64,000 nucleotides of DNA from SIG459 sp045538735 (GCA_045538735.1 JAZSRY010000071.1:23192-87191), one strand, 5' to 3'. Shown: positions 17,894 to 26,998, counted from the first letter of the stretch. The notes: generated by a model not told the origin, from the sequence alone. Made by a program: numbers and translations.

Positions 17894-17933
17894 AAAAAAA
17901 CGGACAATGGATGTTTACTATCATCCATTGTCC
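17894..17933 (-). terminator. inverted repeat: terminator of upstream unit overlapping the agaA mRNA start
   Basis: 12-base arms (17902-17913 and 17922-17933) are perfect complements around an 8-base loop. On the minus strand the stem is followed by seven Ts (17894-17900), so it terminates transcripts from the 18.0-22.2 kb genes. It lies directly after the -10 box of the alpha-galactosidase promoter and right before the ribosome site, so it could also be an operator. Confidence 0.8.
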
Positions 17934-17962
17934 ATTATATTACAGGCATTTTCAATTGTCGA
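17934..17962 (-). promoter_or_regulatory. promoter of the alpha-galactosidase operon
   Basis: On the minus strand: TCGACA (17957-17962, five of six), a spacer of exactly 17 bases, then TATAAT (17934-17939, perfect). The expected start of transcription falls near 17927, inside the inverted repeat. Confidence 0.8.
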
Positions 17963-17977
17963 GTGGGGAGGCTTTTT

Positions 17978-19069
17978 TTATCGCACAAAATAGCTGCCGC
18001 TGGGCAGGTTAAAGCCCTCTACCGCAACAACAAGTCTGGAAGAGACGGAGCAAAGCTCCTTTGCGATGCTGACATCCGTCACATAATAATCCATATTGGT
18101 TCTTACATAGACGCGGTCAAAAACCTTGAAGAAAAACTCGGGGTCCTGTCCCATATCCTTGCTCTTGCCCTCTCTGAGGGCGGTACCGTCCAGCTCTGCG
18201 CTCAGGTAGATTCCGATATCATCAGCCTGCTGGCGGAGATAGCGGCACATTGCGGATATGGCGCTGACGGAGTCGGGGGCTGCGCTCATAGGCTGGGAAT
18301 AGGCAATAGCCATATTGGCAGGCAGACTCACATTGGTGAGAAGCACCTCGTCAAAGCCCATCTCCTTCAGTTCCCGCATGGTGTCCACAATATATTCCCT
18401 TGTGGTGCTGTTATAGGGATCCAGCCAGCTGCAGCTTTCATCGGTGAGAACACCGCCGTTGGCATTTTTCAGACTGATGGGGCTGTTGCGCATAGCCATT
18501 GCGCTGTCGCCCAGACAGCTTACTTCGGCGACGAGCCAGAGCCCGTGCTCCTTGAGCTTGCCGAGGGCTTCCTTGATATTCTCGGTGCCGTTTACACCGT
18601 AGCTGGCAGCCATGGGCACACTGCTGTAATAGCGGAGAGTGCCATCCTCGCTCTTTATATTCAGAACGAGACAGTTATATTTATACTGGCTTTCCGCGAG
18701 AATTGAGGGATAGTATGCCAGATTCTGAGCCGTCATCTTCTCCTTGGAGACATAGAGAGCCTGGATATCACTCAGACGGGAAGTGACCATGCTCTTCATC
18801 TGGGAGTAATCGGGCATTGAAACAACGATCTGCGCGTCGGTTACCGGGGGCGCGAGAACGCTGGATTCATCTTCCTCTTCCTCATCGCTTTTAAGCTCGC
18901 TCTCGGTGAAGTCAAGGTACAGGCCGTCCTTTTCATACCGTATATACTTTTGCATATCGTAGAAAACCCACATGCCCACCATAAAGGCGATGAGCAGCAG
19001 GAAAAGCACAACGGTAATTATCCAGCCGTATTTGCGTTTTCCACGGTAAATTGCTCTTGGTCTTGCCAT
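17978..19069 (-). CDS. membrane-anchored putative glycosidase-like (DUF4015-type) protein
   Basis: 363 residues. A basic N-terminus and one membrane helix (about 15-37) are followed by an acidic Glu/Asp stretch (about 60-70) and an extracellular domain. The domain reads like the TIM-barrel-like glycosyl-hydrolase group DUF4015: YNCLVLNIKSEDGTLRY, VAEVSCLGD, SCSWLDPYNSTTREYIVDTM, LKEMGFDEVLL. Activity is unproved for this group, and I assign it by pattern only. It starts 2 bases after rpiB, so it is probably co-transcribed with rpiB, the PHP protein and the PMT-like transferase. Terminator follows. Confidence 0.65.
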   Translation of the reverse strand: MARPRAIYRGKRKYGWIITVVLFLLLIAFMVGMWVFYDMQKYIRYEKDGLYLDFTESELKSDEEEEDESSVLAPPVTDAQIVVSMPDYSQMKSMVTSRLSDIQALYVSKEKMTAQNLAYYPSILAESQYKYNCLVLNIKSEDGTLRYYSSVPMAASYGVNGTENIKEALGKLKEHGLWLVAEVSCLGDSAMAMRNSPISLKNANGGVLTDESCSWLDPYNSTTREYIVDTMRELKEMGFDEVLLTNVSLPANMAIAYSQPMSAAPDSVSAISAMCRYLRQQADDIGIYLSAELDGTALREGKSKDMGQDPEFFFKVFDRVYVRTNMDYYVTDVSIAKELCSVSSRLVVAVEGFNLPSGSYFVR

Positions 19070-19071
19070 AA

Positions 19072-19518
19072 TTATGCTCTTTCCTTATCCTCTATCTGGG
19101 AAATAAGTGCAACGCGGCGGGCGTGTCTGCCCCCTTCGAATTCGGTGCTCAGGAAGGTATCAACGATTTTCAAAGCCAGTCCGCTGCCGGTGGTGCGGGC
19201 GCCCAGAGCCAGAATATTGGCATCGTTATGAAGGCGGGTATATTCAGCGCTGTAGCAATCGGCGCAGAGAGCGGCGCGGATGCCCTTAACCTTGTTTGCG
19301 CTGATGGAGATGCCTATGCCGGTGCCGCAGATGATGATACCTCTGTCGCATTCGCCGGAGGCAACGGCTCTTGCAGCCGCTTCGCCGTAAATGGGATAGT
19401 CGCAGCTATCGGTGGTATAGGTGCCGAAGTCCTTAAGGGCATAGCCCTTGGCTTCCAGATGCTTCATAATTTCCTTTTTGAGTTCAAATCCGCCGTGATC
19501 GGATGCAATTGCAATCAT
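19072..19518 (-). CDS. rpiB: ribose-5-phosphate isomerase B / LacAB family
   Basis: 148 residues from ATG 19518, which has GAGGAGG upstream; an in-frame start 12 codons earlier lacks a ribosome site and would overlap the previous gene. Family signs are SDHGGFELK at the N-terminus, ICGTGIGISISANK with the catalytic Cys, and NILALGAR. RpiB interconverts ribose 5-phosphate and ribulose 5-phosphate in the cytoplasm; related enzymes act on allose or galactose 6-phosphates. It has 13 bases to the PHP gene upstream and 2 to the next gene. Confidence 0.92.
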   Translation of the reverse strand: MIAIASDHGGFELKKEIMKHLEAKGYALKDFGTYTTDSCDYPIYGEAAARAVASGECDRGIIICGTGIGISISANKVKGIRAALCADCYSAEYTRLHNDANILALGARTTGSGLALKIVDTFLSTEFEGGRHARRVALISQIEDKERA

Positions 19519-19532
19519 GGTAAATATCCTCC

Positions 19533-20351
19533 TCAGATTTTCACAAATTCGCATTTGCGGTTTTTGAATGTGCTTACATATTCAAAGCCGCAGCTTTTTA
19601 TTATCTCATAGCCCTCCCGCACGCACTTTGCCGCGTCGGAGGGTCTGTGGGCATCGCTGCCCACTGTGATTATCTCGCCGCCGAGAGCTTTGTAAAGCCG
19701 CAGTATTTCCGGGTCGGGAAACGGTCCGCAGCCGTCTCTTATACCAGAACAGTTTATCTCTATTCCACGGCCGTTGTCAATCAAAAGCCTCAGAAGAAGC
19801 TCAATTTTGTCGCCATAAAGCTCCATCGACAGCATTTCGTCATAGCCCTGCTGCCACATATAGCGGCGGCCGTAACCGATGTGAGCCATCACATCGAAGA
19901 AATTCAGCTCAGCCATTTTGATAAGCTCATCCACATAGTCATCGAAAATCTTGCGGCAATGCTCGGAAGAGCTGAACTTAACGCCCCACAAATCACCGTA
20001 TTCCTGCAGAATATGCAGCGAGCCCATTACCATATCAAGTCCCGGAGTGGATGCAAGCCGCTTTGCAGTTTCAGTATCAAAAAGGGGCTCTCCCAACTCA
20101 AGGCCAAGGCGCACATCCAGAGGCAGTTTGGGGTGCTCGCGGAGCATCGCGGAATATTTCTCCAGCGTTTCCTCCGTTTTCGTCAGGCAATCGGGGTTGA
20201 ACTCATAGGTGCGCCAGTTCACCATATCGCAGTGGTTGGTGAAACATATCTGATTCATTCCCATTTTTGCCTCAGCCTCCACCATCTCATACATGGTGGC
20301 CTTTGAGTCCTGAGAAATGTCACTGTGAACATGATAATCAGCTAAAAACAT
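19533..20351 (-). CDS. PHP-domain phosphatase (histidinol-phosphatase-like)
   Basis: 272 residues. Metal-binding motifs of the PHP fold are DYHVHSDISQDS (residues 5-16), TNHCDMVNW, a conserved GLELGEP, HIGYGRR and the terminal VGSDAHRP. This matches HisK-type histidinol phosphatases and related trinuclear-metal phosphoesterases. No other histidine genes are nearby, so a different phosphoester may be the substrate. It lies within a four-gene minus-strand unit between the PMT-like transferase (31 bases) and rpiB. Confidence 0.85.
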   Translation of the reverse strand: MFLADYHVHSDISQDSKATMYEMVEAEAKMGMNQICFTNHCDMVNWRTYEFNPDCLTKTEETLEKYSAMLREHPKLPLDVRLGLELGEPLFDTETAKRLASTPGLDMVMGSLHILQEYGDLWGVKFSSSEHCRKIFDDYVDELIKMAELNFFDVMAHIGYGRRYMWQQGYDEMLSMELYGDKIELLLRLLIDNGRGIEINCSGIRDGCGPFPDPEILRLYKALGGEIITVGSDAHRPSDAAKCVREGYEIIKSCGFEYVSTFKNRKCEFVKI

Positions 20352-20382
20352 TGTCTATCTCCTAATTATACAAAGCTTTGCA

Positions 20383-22230
20383 TCAAAACGGCCATGTGGC
20401 AAACCAGCCCAGACAATTTTGCGCGAAATCTCTTGAGACCCACGCTCCGCTGACAACGGGATAGTAGGCAGCAAAAAGCACTATGCTCAACGCCGCCGTA
20501 GCCGCCAACAGCCATTTCCAGCTTTCGCAGCGTCTGCGGATGGAATCAAACACATATCCCAAAGCCAGAAGCAGAAATACGGAGGAGGGGAAATAATGAT
20601 ATTCAAAGGTGATTCGTGTTACAAACACCCAGGGTAGAAGCTGAGCCATGTAGCCCAGGAAAATGAATCTTGCATTGCGGTCTTTCTCTTTTATCCAGAG
20701 CCAGAGCATGTAAATCATTGCCCCAAGTCCGCCCCAGCAAAGAAGGGGGCTGAGCATTGCGGCAATGGTGGATTTTTCGTTGCCGCTGTATTCAAGATAA
20801 TAAAGAATCGGTCTGCCGTTAATTATCCACTGCCACCAGCGGGAGGAATAGGGATGCTCTGCGTCCACTCCCGAATGATAGGAGAACATATAGTCCTGAT
20901 TGCGGATAACTATGTCGAAATAATCTCCGCGGAAAAACATTCCTATGCCATTCATACCCTCAGCCCGGCCATAGGGATAATAGCTGATATAATAAATCAG
21001 CAAAGGCAGTACCACGAAAAAGACAAGGCAGACAATGACATTGCGTACGCTTTCACGCCAATAGTTTTGCACCGAGGCCTTGCGCTCTTCTTCATCCTCA
21101 GAAGACCCGGCGGCAGATATATATCTCTCAATTCTGTCGATAAGCCAGATAAGTCCGAGACCCGCTCCCGCATAAATGCAGGTCCATTTGCTTGCGGCGC
21201 CGAGTCCGAAGCTTATTCCGCTGAGGGCAAGGGGCAGTATCCATTTTTTGCCGCTTCTATCGGACTGCAGATAGATGTACATAAAGAGATACATCAGCGC
21301 AATGAAGAAAACGGAGTAGGAATCTATGGTGGCGATTCTCGTCTGGGCAAAGTGCATCAAATCCGTTGCGGAAAGCAGCGTCACAAGGGCGGGCACAACT
21401 ATGCCGCCAAACATGCGCTTGATGAAGATATAGATAATGGGCAGCATCAGCACGCCCACCAGCGTTCCCATAAAGCGCCAGCCGAAGGGGTTGAGTCCGA
21501 AAATGCTTATGCCCAGAGAAATTATAAGCTTGCCCAGAGGAGGATGGCTGATTTCATAGGGCTGCACCGCCTCAAGATGCTCATAAGCCGTGCGGACATG
21601 GTAAATTTCGTCAAAATAGCTGCTGTTGAGATATGTGGATTTTTCGGGTACGGTTTCCCTCTCGTCGAAAAGGGGAATGCAGCCATCGGGGATTATCAGT
21701 TTTTCGGGCTCGATTTTAATGCCGTCTATATTATAAAGCACCAATTCTCCCAGCCAGACCTCTTCATCCGCGATAAGGCGCACAAAGCGGGTTTTGCTTA
21801 TATAGTCCCAGGTTTCAAGCCTTTTCCATTTCAGCAAATCCGCATAGCCCTGTTCCATAACACCCACATCGGTGAAATTCTCTCCGTCCTCAGAAAACTG
21901 TAAATAATAGTTGCCTGTATGGATGCCTGTGAAGTAGGAAACCGCACTTATACCCTCGGGTTCTTTCAGTTCGATGAGAGCATACTGTCCCCGCTCCTTG
22001 AAGCGGCAGAAGCTTTCGGGATTATTGACAGTACCCAGATTCAAAAAGGCGGTCAGAGCATAGCAGGCGGTCAGACACAGCAGCACTATGGAATCTCTGC
22101 GGCCGAGCCTTTTTCTGCCGTCTCCTTCAAGACTCGCATGAGCGTTCTGTCGTGAAGCGGCAAAGGCGCCGAACAAAATCACTATAAAAGCCAGAAGGGC
22201 TATTGGAAACAAAAGATGAAGCTTTTCCAT
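20383..22230 (-). CDS. PMT-type (GT39) membrane mannosyltransferase
   Basis: 615 residues from ATG 22230 (GAGGAC upstream). Many membrane helices; the first outer loop holds SSYFDEIYHVRTAYEH with the catalytic Asp-Glu pair and ISHPPLGKLII, both typical of dolichyl/polyprenyl-phosphate-mannose:protein O-mannosyltransferases. A soluble segment at about 75-170 sits before the loop, a discoidin-like insertion seen in bacterial members. Such enzymes transfer a sugar from a lipid carrier to exported proteins or polymers at the outer membrane face. Acceptor not identifiable here. First gene of a unit with PHP, rpiB and a glycosidase-like gene. Confidence 0.85.
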   Translation of the reverse strand: MEKLHLLFPIALLAFIVILFGAFAASRQNAHASLEGDGRKRLGRRDSIVLLCLTACYALTAFLNLGTVNNPESFCRFKERGQYALIELKEPEGISAVSYFTGIHTGNYYLQFSEDGENFTDVGVMEQGYADLLKWKRLETWDYISKTRFVRLIADEEVWLGELVLYNIDGIKIEPEKLIIPDGCIPLFDERETVPEKSTYLNSSYFDEIYHVRTAYEHLEAVQPYEISHPPLGKLIISLGISIFGLNPFGWRFMGTLVGVLMLPIIYIFIKRMFGGIVVPALVTLLSATDLMHFAQTRIATIDSYSVFFIALMYLFMYIYLQSDRSGKKWILPLALSGISFGLGAASKWTCIYAGAGLGLIWLIDRIERYISAAGSSEDEEERKASVQNYWRESVRNVIVCLVFFVVLPLLIYYISYYPYGRAEGMNGIGMFFRGDYFDIVIRNQDYMFSYHSGVDAEHPYSSRWWQWIINGRPILYYLEYSGNEKSTIAAMLSPLLCWGGLGAMIYMLWLWIKEKDRNARFIFLGYMAQLLPWVFVTRITFEYHYFPSSVFLLLALGYVFDSIRRRCESWKWLLAATAALSIVLFAAYYPVVSGAWVSRDFAQNCLGWFATWPF

Positions 22231-22276
22231 TTTGTCCTCAGTAAACAATTGTTTTTTAATTCTTGATGCAAAAAGT

Positions 22277-22305
22277 TTGTATTTATGATTTAATGATTAT
22301 ACTAT
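22277..22305 (+). promoter_or_regulatory. promoter for the GH3 lipoprotein gene
   Basis: TTGTAT (22277-22282), 17-base spacer, TACTAT (22300-22305), ending 46 bases before the ATG. It lies in an AT-rich gap of 121 bases between two divergent genes. Confidence 0.5.
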
Positions 22306-22351
22306 AAATACTGACGCAAGTCCATACAAGCCATAGAAAGGAGGGTGAAAA

Positions 22352-23518
22352 ATGCAAAATATCCCGAAAAAAATAATGTTTGTTCTCATCGCCCTCGCAA
22401 TTTTTTTGAGCGGATGTGCAGCTGATGCCCATCCTCCCAGCGAAGAGCATACGCCTCCCCCCTCCCCAAGCGCCGAGCCCCTCTCTCCCGAGGCGGCGGA
22501 TCCCCCCTCCCCTGCGCCCACGGAGCCTCAGCGCCCCACTCTTGAGGACAAGGTCTGGCAGATGATGTATGTCACTCCTCAGGATCTTATAGGTGAAAAG
22601 CACTCCGTTGATAAGGAGCTTTGGGCGGATGCCCTTGACAAAATGCCCGCAGGGGGAATTGTTTTCCTCTCAGACAATATCCCATCTGTTGAGGGAATGC
22701 AGGGCATGATGGATGCAATCTATGCTGCCGATGCAGGAGTGTTCCTCGGTCTTGATGAGGAGGGCGGCGAGGTTGCCAGACTGGCCTACGCGCTGGGTGT
22801 TACAACCCGATTCAAGCCAATGTATGAATATCAGCTGAAAGGCCCTACCGTTGCTTTTCAAAATGCGCAGACCATTGGCAATGACATAAGCTCTTTTGGC
22901 TTTAATATGAACTTTGCCCCCGTTGCCGATGTCTGGAATAATTATTGGAACACCGTTATCGGCTACAGATCCTATGCCACCGATGCCAAACGCTGCGCGG
23001 AGCTTGTGGCCGCGGCAGTTGAAGGTTATCACAGTGCTGGAGTAATCAGCGTTCTTAAGCATTTCCCGGGTCATGGCAACACCTTCGAGGACAGTCACTA
23101 TGACAGCGCATACACTAAAAAGAGTATCGAAGAGATGAGAAAGTGTGAATTCCTCCCCTTCATCTCCGGAATCGAGGCAGGCTGCGAAGTGGTTATGCTG
23201 GGACATATTATCGCAACAGATATTGATCCCAAAAATCCCGCTACATTGAGCAGCACCGTGATACAGGAAATTCTGCGCGGTGAACTGGGCTTCGAGGGCC
23301 TTGTTATCACCGACGCCTTCACCATGGCGGGACTCGGAGAATTGTCAGAAGCGGAAGCTGCCGTTATGGCAGTTGAAGCCGGCTGCGATATGATACTCGC
23401 TCCGGGCGACCCGGAAGCCGCTGTTAAGGCCATTACCGAAAAGGTCAGCCCCGAACGAATTGAAGAGAGCTATCAGAGAATAATTTCTCTCAAGCGCGAC
23501 CGGGGACTCATAGAATAA
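22352..23518 (+). CDS. GH3 beta-N-acetylhexosaminidase-like lipoprotein
   Basis: 388 residues. A signal peptide ends in the lipobox LSGC (Cys22), then a Pro/Ser/Glu-rich linker (about 25-55) and a one-domain GH3 barrel. Signs of NagZ-type enzymes are GLDEEGGEVARL, NFAPVADVWNN, KHFPGHGNTFEDSHY (the His-bearing loop that acts as acid/base) and VITDAFTMAG with the nucleophile Asp. It would remove N-acetylglucosamine or similar residues from peptidoglycan or glycans outside the membrane. Clear GAAAGGAGGGTG ribosome site. Single-gene unit ended by a terminator. Confidence 0.9.
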   Translation: MQNIPKKIMFVLIALAIFLSGCAADAHPPSEEHTPPPSPSAEPLSPEAADPPSPAPTEPQRPTLEDKVWQMMYVTPQDLIGEKHSVDKELWADALDKMPAGGIVFLSDNIPSVEGMQGMMDAIYAADAGVFLGLDEEGGEVARLAYALGVTTRFKPMYEYQLKGPTVAFQNAQTIGNDISSFGFNMNFAPVADVWNNYWNTVIGYRSYATDAKRCAELVAAAVEGYHSAGVISVLKHFPGHGNTFEDSHYDSAYTKKSIEEMRKCEFLPFISGIEAGCEVVMLGHIIATDIDPKNPATLSSTVIQEILRGELGFEGLVITDAFTMAGLGELSEAEAAVMAVEAGCDMILAPGDPEAAVKAITEKVSPERIEESYQRIISLKRDRGLIE

Positions 23519-23543
23519 ACTTATAAGGCATAAACATATAAAA

Positions 23544-23575
23544 AAAGGAGCTGTCCAAAGACAGCTCCTTTGTTG
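23544..23575. terminator. bidirectional terminator between GH3 and TRAP genes
   Basis: 11-bp perfect stem 23544-23554 with 23561-23571 and a 6-base loop, flanked by A and T runs; the two adjacent genes converge on it. Confidence 0.85.
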
Positions 23576-23595
23576 TTTTCATGCTGATGATTGAT

Positions 23596-24129
23596 TTATG
23601 CCCAGCTGGACTGGATATCGTCGGCCATTTCCTTATCGAACATTGCAGCAATGCTCTTTACGGCATCGCCCAGGAGAACCAGGGTGAACATACCGAAAAC
23701 AACAGTCATAACGACGAACAGGGGCCAGATGGGGATCATAAGAGTCGCGGTTATCTCGCGGCTTGCAATTTTTTCAAGAATACCTCTGCCTGCGCCCCAG
23801 GTAGCGAAGACCATGGTAGCAACAGAAATGAGAGAAGTGAGAGAGAAGAAGAAGAAGCGAAGCTTCTGAGGCATCTTGCTAACAAACATAGTAACATGGA
23901 TATGTCCATGAACAGTCTGAGTATAAGCCCAGGAGGTGAATACGACGACCAGCAGCATGCACTGAACTATCTCGTACACACCAAGAATACGATAGTTTGC
24001 AAAAAGACCCAGCATAGAGTCAACAAACATCATAAGCATCATGCAAGCGATAAGAATCATACCGACATAGCAGATATAGTAGCAAATCTTGCTGGTTACG
24101 AGGGAGTAGCCATTTATAATTTTTTTCAT
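23596..24129 (-). CDS. TRAP transporter small membrane subunit (DctQ-like)
   Basis: 177 residues, four hydrophobic segments, with the DctQ pattern EIVQCMLLVVVFTSWAYTQ around the second and third helices. It pairs with the large subunit and the binding protein to import an organic acid using an ion gradient. Unlike the usual P-Q-M order, the subunits here run large, binding protein, small in the direction of transcription. It is separated from the binding-protein gene by 213 bases containing two hairpins. Confidence 0.85.
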   Translation of the reverse strand: MKKIINGYSLVTSKICYYICYVGMILIACMMLMMFVDSMLGLFANYRILGVYEIVQCMLLVVVFTSWAYTQTVHGHIHVTMFVSKMPQKLRFFFFSLTSLISVATMVFATWGAGRGILEKIASREITATLMIPIWPLFVVMTVVFGMFTLVLLGDAVKSIAAMFDKEMADDIQSSWA

Positions 24130-24171
24130 ATTATAAGCCTTCCTTTGCTGCGATCAGCCAAAAGCTGATAA

Positions 24172-24289
24172 GATTTCCGGCATAGAGCACCGGAAATCAC
24201 GCGTTAAAACACGTTTCCTCTGTGCATTTGCCGCACATAATGTCGTTAAATACTTTAGGTGGTGGCCGGGGTGCCGGAGCACCCCGGCC
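24172..24289 (-). other. two stem-loops between dctP and dctQ
   Basis: Stem 1: 24264-24274 with 24279-24289, 11 GC-rich pairs and a 4-base loop. Stem 2: 24172-24180 with 24190-24198, 9 pairs. Neither has a U tract on the minus strand. Such structures after a binding-protein gene often stabilise its mRNA so that it is made in excess (known pattern, inferred here). Nothing else is visible in the 213-base gap. Confidence 0.65.
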
Positions 24290-24342
24290 TTAATCAGTAA
24301 CTAATTAAGTAGCTAACTAAATGTTTTCCGAAAAACTATTGA

Positions 24343-25518
24343 TTAATAGTTGTCGGGGGTGTAGGTCCAGTCGCTGTAGTGGAACTCTGCAGCCCAGTCA
24401 TCAGCGTGAGCTTCAGCGTTGGCAGCAACGATTTCCATGCACTTGTCATAGATGGCCTGGCCATCGAGACCCATTTCGTTCAGGTAGCCAATGTACCACT
24501 CGTGGATGCTGTTTACGATTTCGTCAGAGGTAGCCCAAGCGAGGAGCTCCTCGGAAGGCTTGTAAACTTCAACGCCGTTGTCGCGCATCTTGTCAGCAAC
24601 CCAGTAGTTGCAGCTATCCCAGTAGTAACCGGCCATGTCGCCTGCGTAGTTGCCGCAGTACTTGTCGATGATAGCCTGGAGGTCAGCGGGGAGGTTTGCA
24701 TAGCTGTCCTTGTTCATGAGAACGAAGCAGGAGGTGTAGGAGATGGGGAGGTCAAGGCAGTAGTCAATGGGCTCGAAGAGGTTGAAGCAGTCGATGTTGT
24801 GCCAGTCATTGGTGAAGCCGTCGAAAACGCCCTTGGAAACGCCTTCATAAACTTCGCCGGTGGGGATGGAAACGGGAGTTGCGCCCAGAGCCTCGAGGTA
24901 CTGGGAAGCAATGGTACCAGCGGTACGGATCTGCATGCCCTTGAAATCCTCGGGCTTCTCGATCTTCTTACCTACGGTAGAAACGGGGCCGTAAGAGCAG
25001 GAGTGCAGGCCAACGATCTTCCAGTCAGCGAATTCCTTCTGGAGCTCGGGGATCTCTTCGTACATCTGCTGATATACGTCGGTAGCCATACGGGCAGAGG
25101 TGATGCCGTTGGCGCAGAGGTTGATGAACTCAGAAACGGGGAAACGCTTAGAGAAGAAGGAGGTGCAGGACCAAGCGATGTCAGCCATGCCGTCCTTAAC
25201 GCCATCGATGGTCTCGGTAGCGCCCAGGAGAGACCCGCCGGGGTTGTACTCGAATTTGAGGCGGCCACCGGACTCTTCAGCCATCATGTTGAAGAGAGTC
25301 TCGATGTAAGCTTCGCACATAGAGGTAGCGGCGTCGTGGTTAACAACAACGAGGGTGTAGGTCTTGCCATCAGCAGGAGCTGCGGGAGCGGGATCTGCAG
25401 GAGCTGCAGGATCTGCGGGAGCAGCGGGAGCTGCGGGCTCAGCGGGGGTGTTGCCGCAAGCTGCGAAAAGGCCGCAGCAGAGGACAGCAACGAGAAGAAG
25501 TGCTATAACTTTTTTCAT
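24343..25518 (-). CDS. TRAP transporter solute-binding lipoprotein (DctP-like)
   Basis: 391 residues. Signal peptide with lipobox LFAAC (Cys21), then an Ala-Pro-Asp-rich linker (about 25-50) and a DctP fold. GGSLLGATETIDGVKDGMADI, FKGMQIRTAGTIASQYLEALGATPV (family signature with the ligand-binding Arg) and VSKGVFDGFTND are typical. It captures the substrate outside and hands it to the membrane subunits. The ligand is probably a carboxylic acid; which one cannot be read. Located between the large and small membrane subunits. Confidence 0.92.
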   Translation of the reverse strand: MKKVIALLLVAVLCCGLFAACGNTPAEPAAPAAPADPAAPADPAPAAPADGKTYTLVVVNHDAATSMCEAYIETLFNMMAEESGGRLKFEYNPGGSLLGATETIDGVKDGMADIAWSCTSFFSKRFPVSEFINLCANGITSARMATDVYQQMYEEIPELQKEFADWKIVGLHSCSYGPVSTVGKKIEKPEDFKGMQIRTAGTIASQYLEALGATPVSIPTGEVYEGVSKGVFDGFTNDWHNIDCFNLFEPIDYCLDLPISYTSCFVLMNKDSYANLPADLQAIIDKYCGNYAGDMAGYYWDSCNYWVADKMRDNGVEVYKPSEELLAWATSDEIVNSIHEWYIGYLNEMGLDGQAIYDKCMEIVAANAEAHADDWAAEFHYSDWTYTPDNY

Positions 25519-25580
25519 TTTTCTTCCTCCAAATTTTTTAATACAAAAGGCTTTAGCCTAATTGTTTACTTGTATTAGCC

Positions 25581-26897
25581 TCAGACAGAATATCCGAGGA
25601 GGGCGGGCAGGAACTCGCAGACCACGGGGAATGCGCAGACGATGATAACAGCGACCAGCATACCCACGACCATGGGTGCAACGCCGGCGAAGATCTTCTG
25701 CAGAGGTACATCCTTTGCAACACCTGCAACGATGTAAACGTTCATTCCGACAGGGGGAGTGATGAGACCCATTTCCATAACCATGATCATGAGAACGCCG
25801 TACCAGATGGAGCCGAAGCCCAGAGCGTCAGTCATGATGGGAAGGAAGATGGGAACGGTCAGCATAACCATTGCCAGGGAGTCCATAAGGCAGCCCATAA
25901 CAGCATAGATAACAATGATAACGGCGAGAACAATATAACGGTTGACGTTGAGGCCGTTAACAAGGTTTGCAAGGGTGATGGGGAGCTTGGTGATGGTAAG
26001 GAAGTTACCGAAGACATAAGCGCCGATGAGGATCAGGAAGATCATACCGGAAGTCTTAACGGTGTCGCGGAGGCAGTCGAAGAAGATCTTCCAGGTGAAG
26101 CGGCGGCGTGCAATGAGGTAGACAAGAGCTGCGGTAGCACCGACAGCAGCAGCTTCGTTGGCGGTGAACCAGCCAAGGAAGATACCGCCGATGGCGATAG
26201 CAAACAGAACGATCATTGCGGCAGCACCCTTCAGGGAGATGAGCTTCTCCTTAAAGGTGAACTTCAGCTTGCCGGGTGCAGAGTTGGGTCTGATACGAAC
26301 AACCACCATGATGGAGACTATGTAGCAGATAGCCAGAATGATACCGGGGACGATACCTGCAGCGAAAAGACCTCCGATGGATTCACCGGCAACGATACCA
26401 TAGATGATAAAGCCGGTGCTGGGGGGGATCAGAATACCGAGAGTACCGCCGGCGGCAATGGCACCGCAGGCCAGACCGTCGTCATAACCGGCCTTGCGCA
26501 TCTCGGGAAGAGCAACAACGCCCATGGTAGCGGCGGTAGCAGCGGTGGAACCGCAGATAGCGGAGAAGCAGGCGCAGGCTGCAACGGTGGCGCAGGCGAG
26601 ACCGCCGCGGATGCCGCCGAGAAGCTTTCTTGCGCAGGCATAGAGGTCAGCGCTCATGCCGGAATAGTAACAGAGGTTACCCATCAGGACGAATAGCGGT
26701 ATGACCGTGAAGGAATAGTTGGTAGCCTGAGTATAGGGAATACTCTTGAAAAGGCTGAGTGCGGTGTTGATGTTGCCTTTGACGAGCCATACGCCAAAGA
26801 AACCGACAGCCATCATGCAGATACCGATGTTCATACCCATGACCAGCAGTACAAGCAGGACGATGACGCCGATTATTGCCATAGTAAAGTAACTCAA
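25581..26897 (-). CDS. TRAP transporter large membrane subunit (DctM-like)
   Basis: 438 residues from a TTG start at 26895-26897; GGAGGT lies six bases upstream, while the longer ATG-initiated frame (to 26957) places that ribosome site inside the coding sequence. About 12 membrane segments; FVLMGNLCYYSGMSADLY, CGSTAATAATMG, GGTLGILIPPSTGFIIYG and ITPPVGMNVYIVAGV are DctM-family motifs. It is the first gene of the TRAP unit, transcribed away from the lysR gene. Confidence 0.85.
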   Translation of the reverse strand: MSYFTMAIIGVIVLLVLLVMGMNIGICMMAVGFFGVWLVKGNINTALSLFKSIPYTQATNYSFTVIPLFVLMGNLCYYSGMSADLYACARKLLGGIRGGLACATVAACACFSAICGSTAATAATMGVVALPEMRKAGYDDGLACGAIAAGGTLGILIPPSTGFIIYGIVAGESIGGLFAAGIVPGIILAICYIVSIMVVVRIRPNSAPGKLKFTFKEKLISLKGAAAMIVLFAIAIGGIFLGWFTANEAAAVGATAALVYLIARRRFTWKIFFDCLRDTVKTSGMIFLILIGAYVFGNFLTITKLPITLANLVNGLNVNRYIVLAVIIVIYAVMGCLMDSLAMVMLTVPIFLPIMTDALGFGSIWYGVLMIMVMEMGLITPPVGMNVYIVAGVAKDVPLQKIFAGVAPMVVGMLVAVIIVCAFPVVCEFLPALLGYSV

Positions 26898-26982
26898 AAA
26901 ATCGACCTCCATCTCTGGTGAAAACATTAGTTCTTTGTCCGTCGCATAGACTTCCAAAATAACAACGTTACCGATATATTAC

Positions 26983-26998
26983 ATCAAAACCACTTGAT
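26983..26998. promoter_or_regulatory. candidate operator between dctM and lysR
   Basis: A 16-base dyad ATCAA-N6-TTGAT in the 263-base divergent gap. LysR regulators usually bind an interrupted dyad near T-N11-A next to their own gene; this one is T-N12-A, slightly off. The rest of the gap is AT-rich with no other clear structure. Confidence 0.4.

Noticed and set aside
25519..26940. Upstream ATG at 26957 as the start of the TRAP large subunit
   Set aside because: The strongest ribosome site (GGAGGT) lies inside that frame, six bases before a TTG in frame; the extra 20 residues are polar and unlike the family start.
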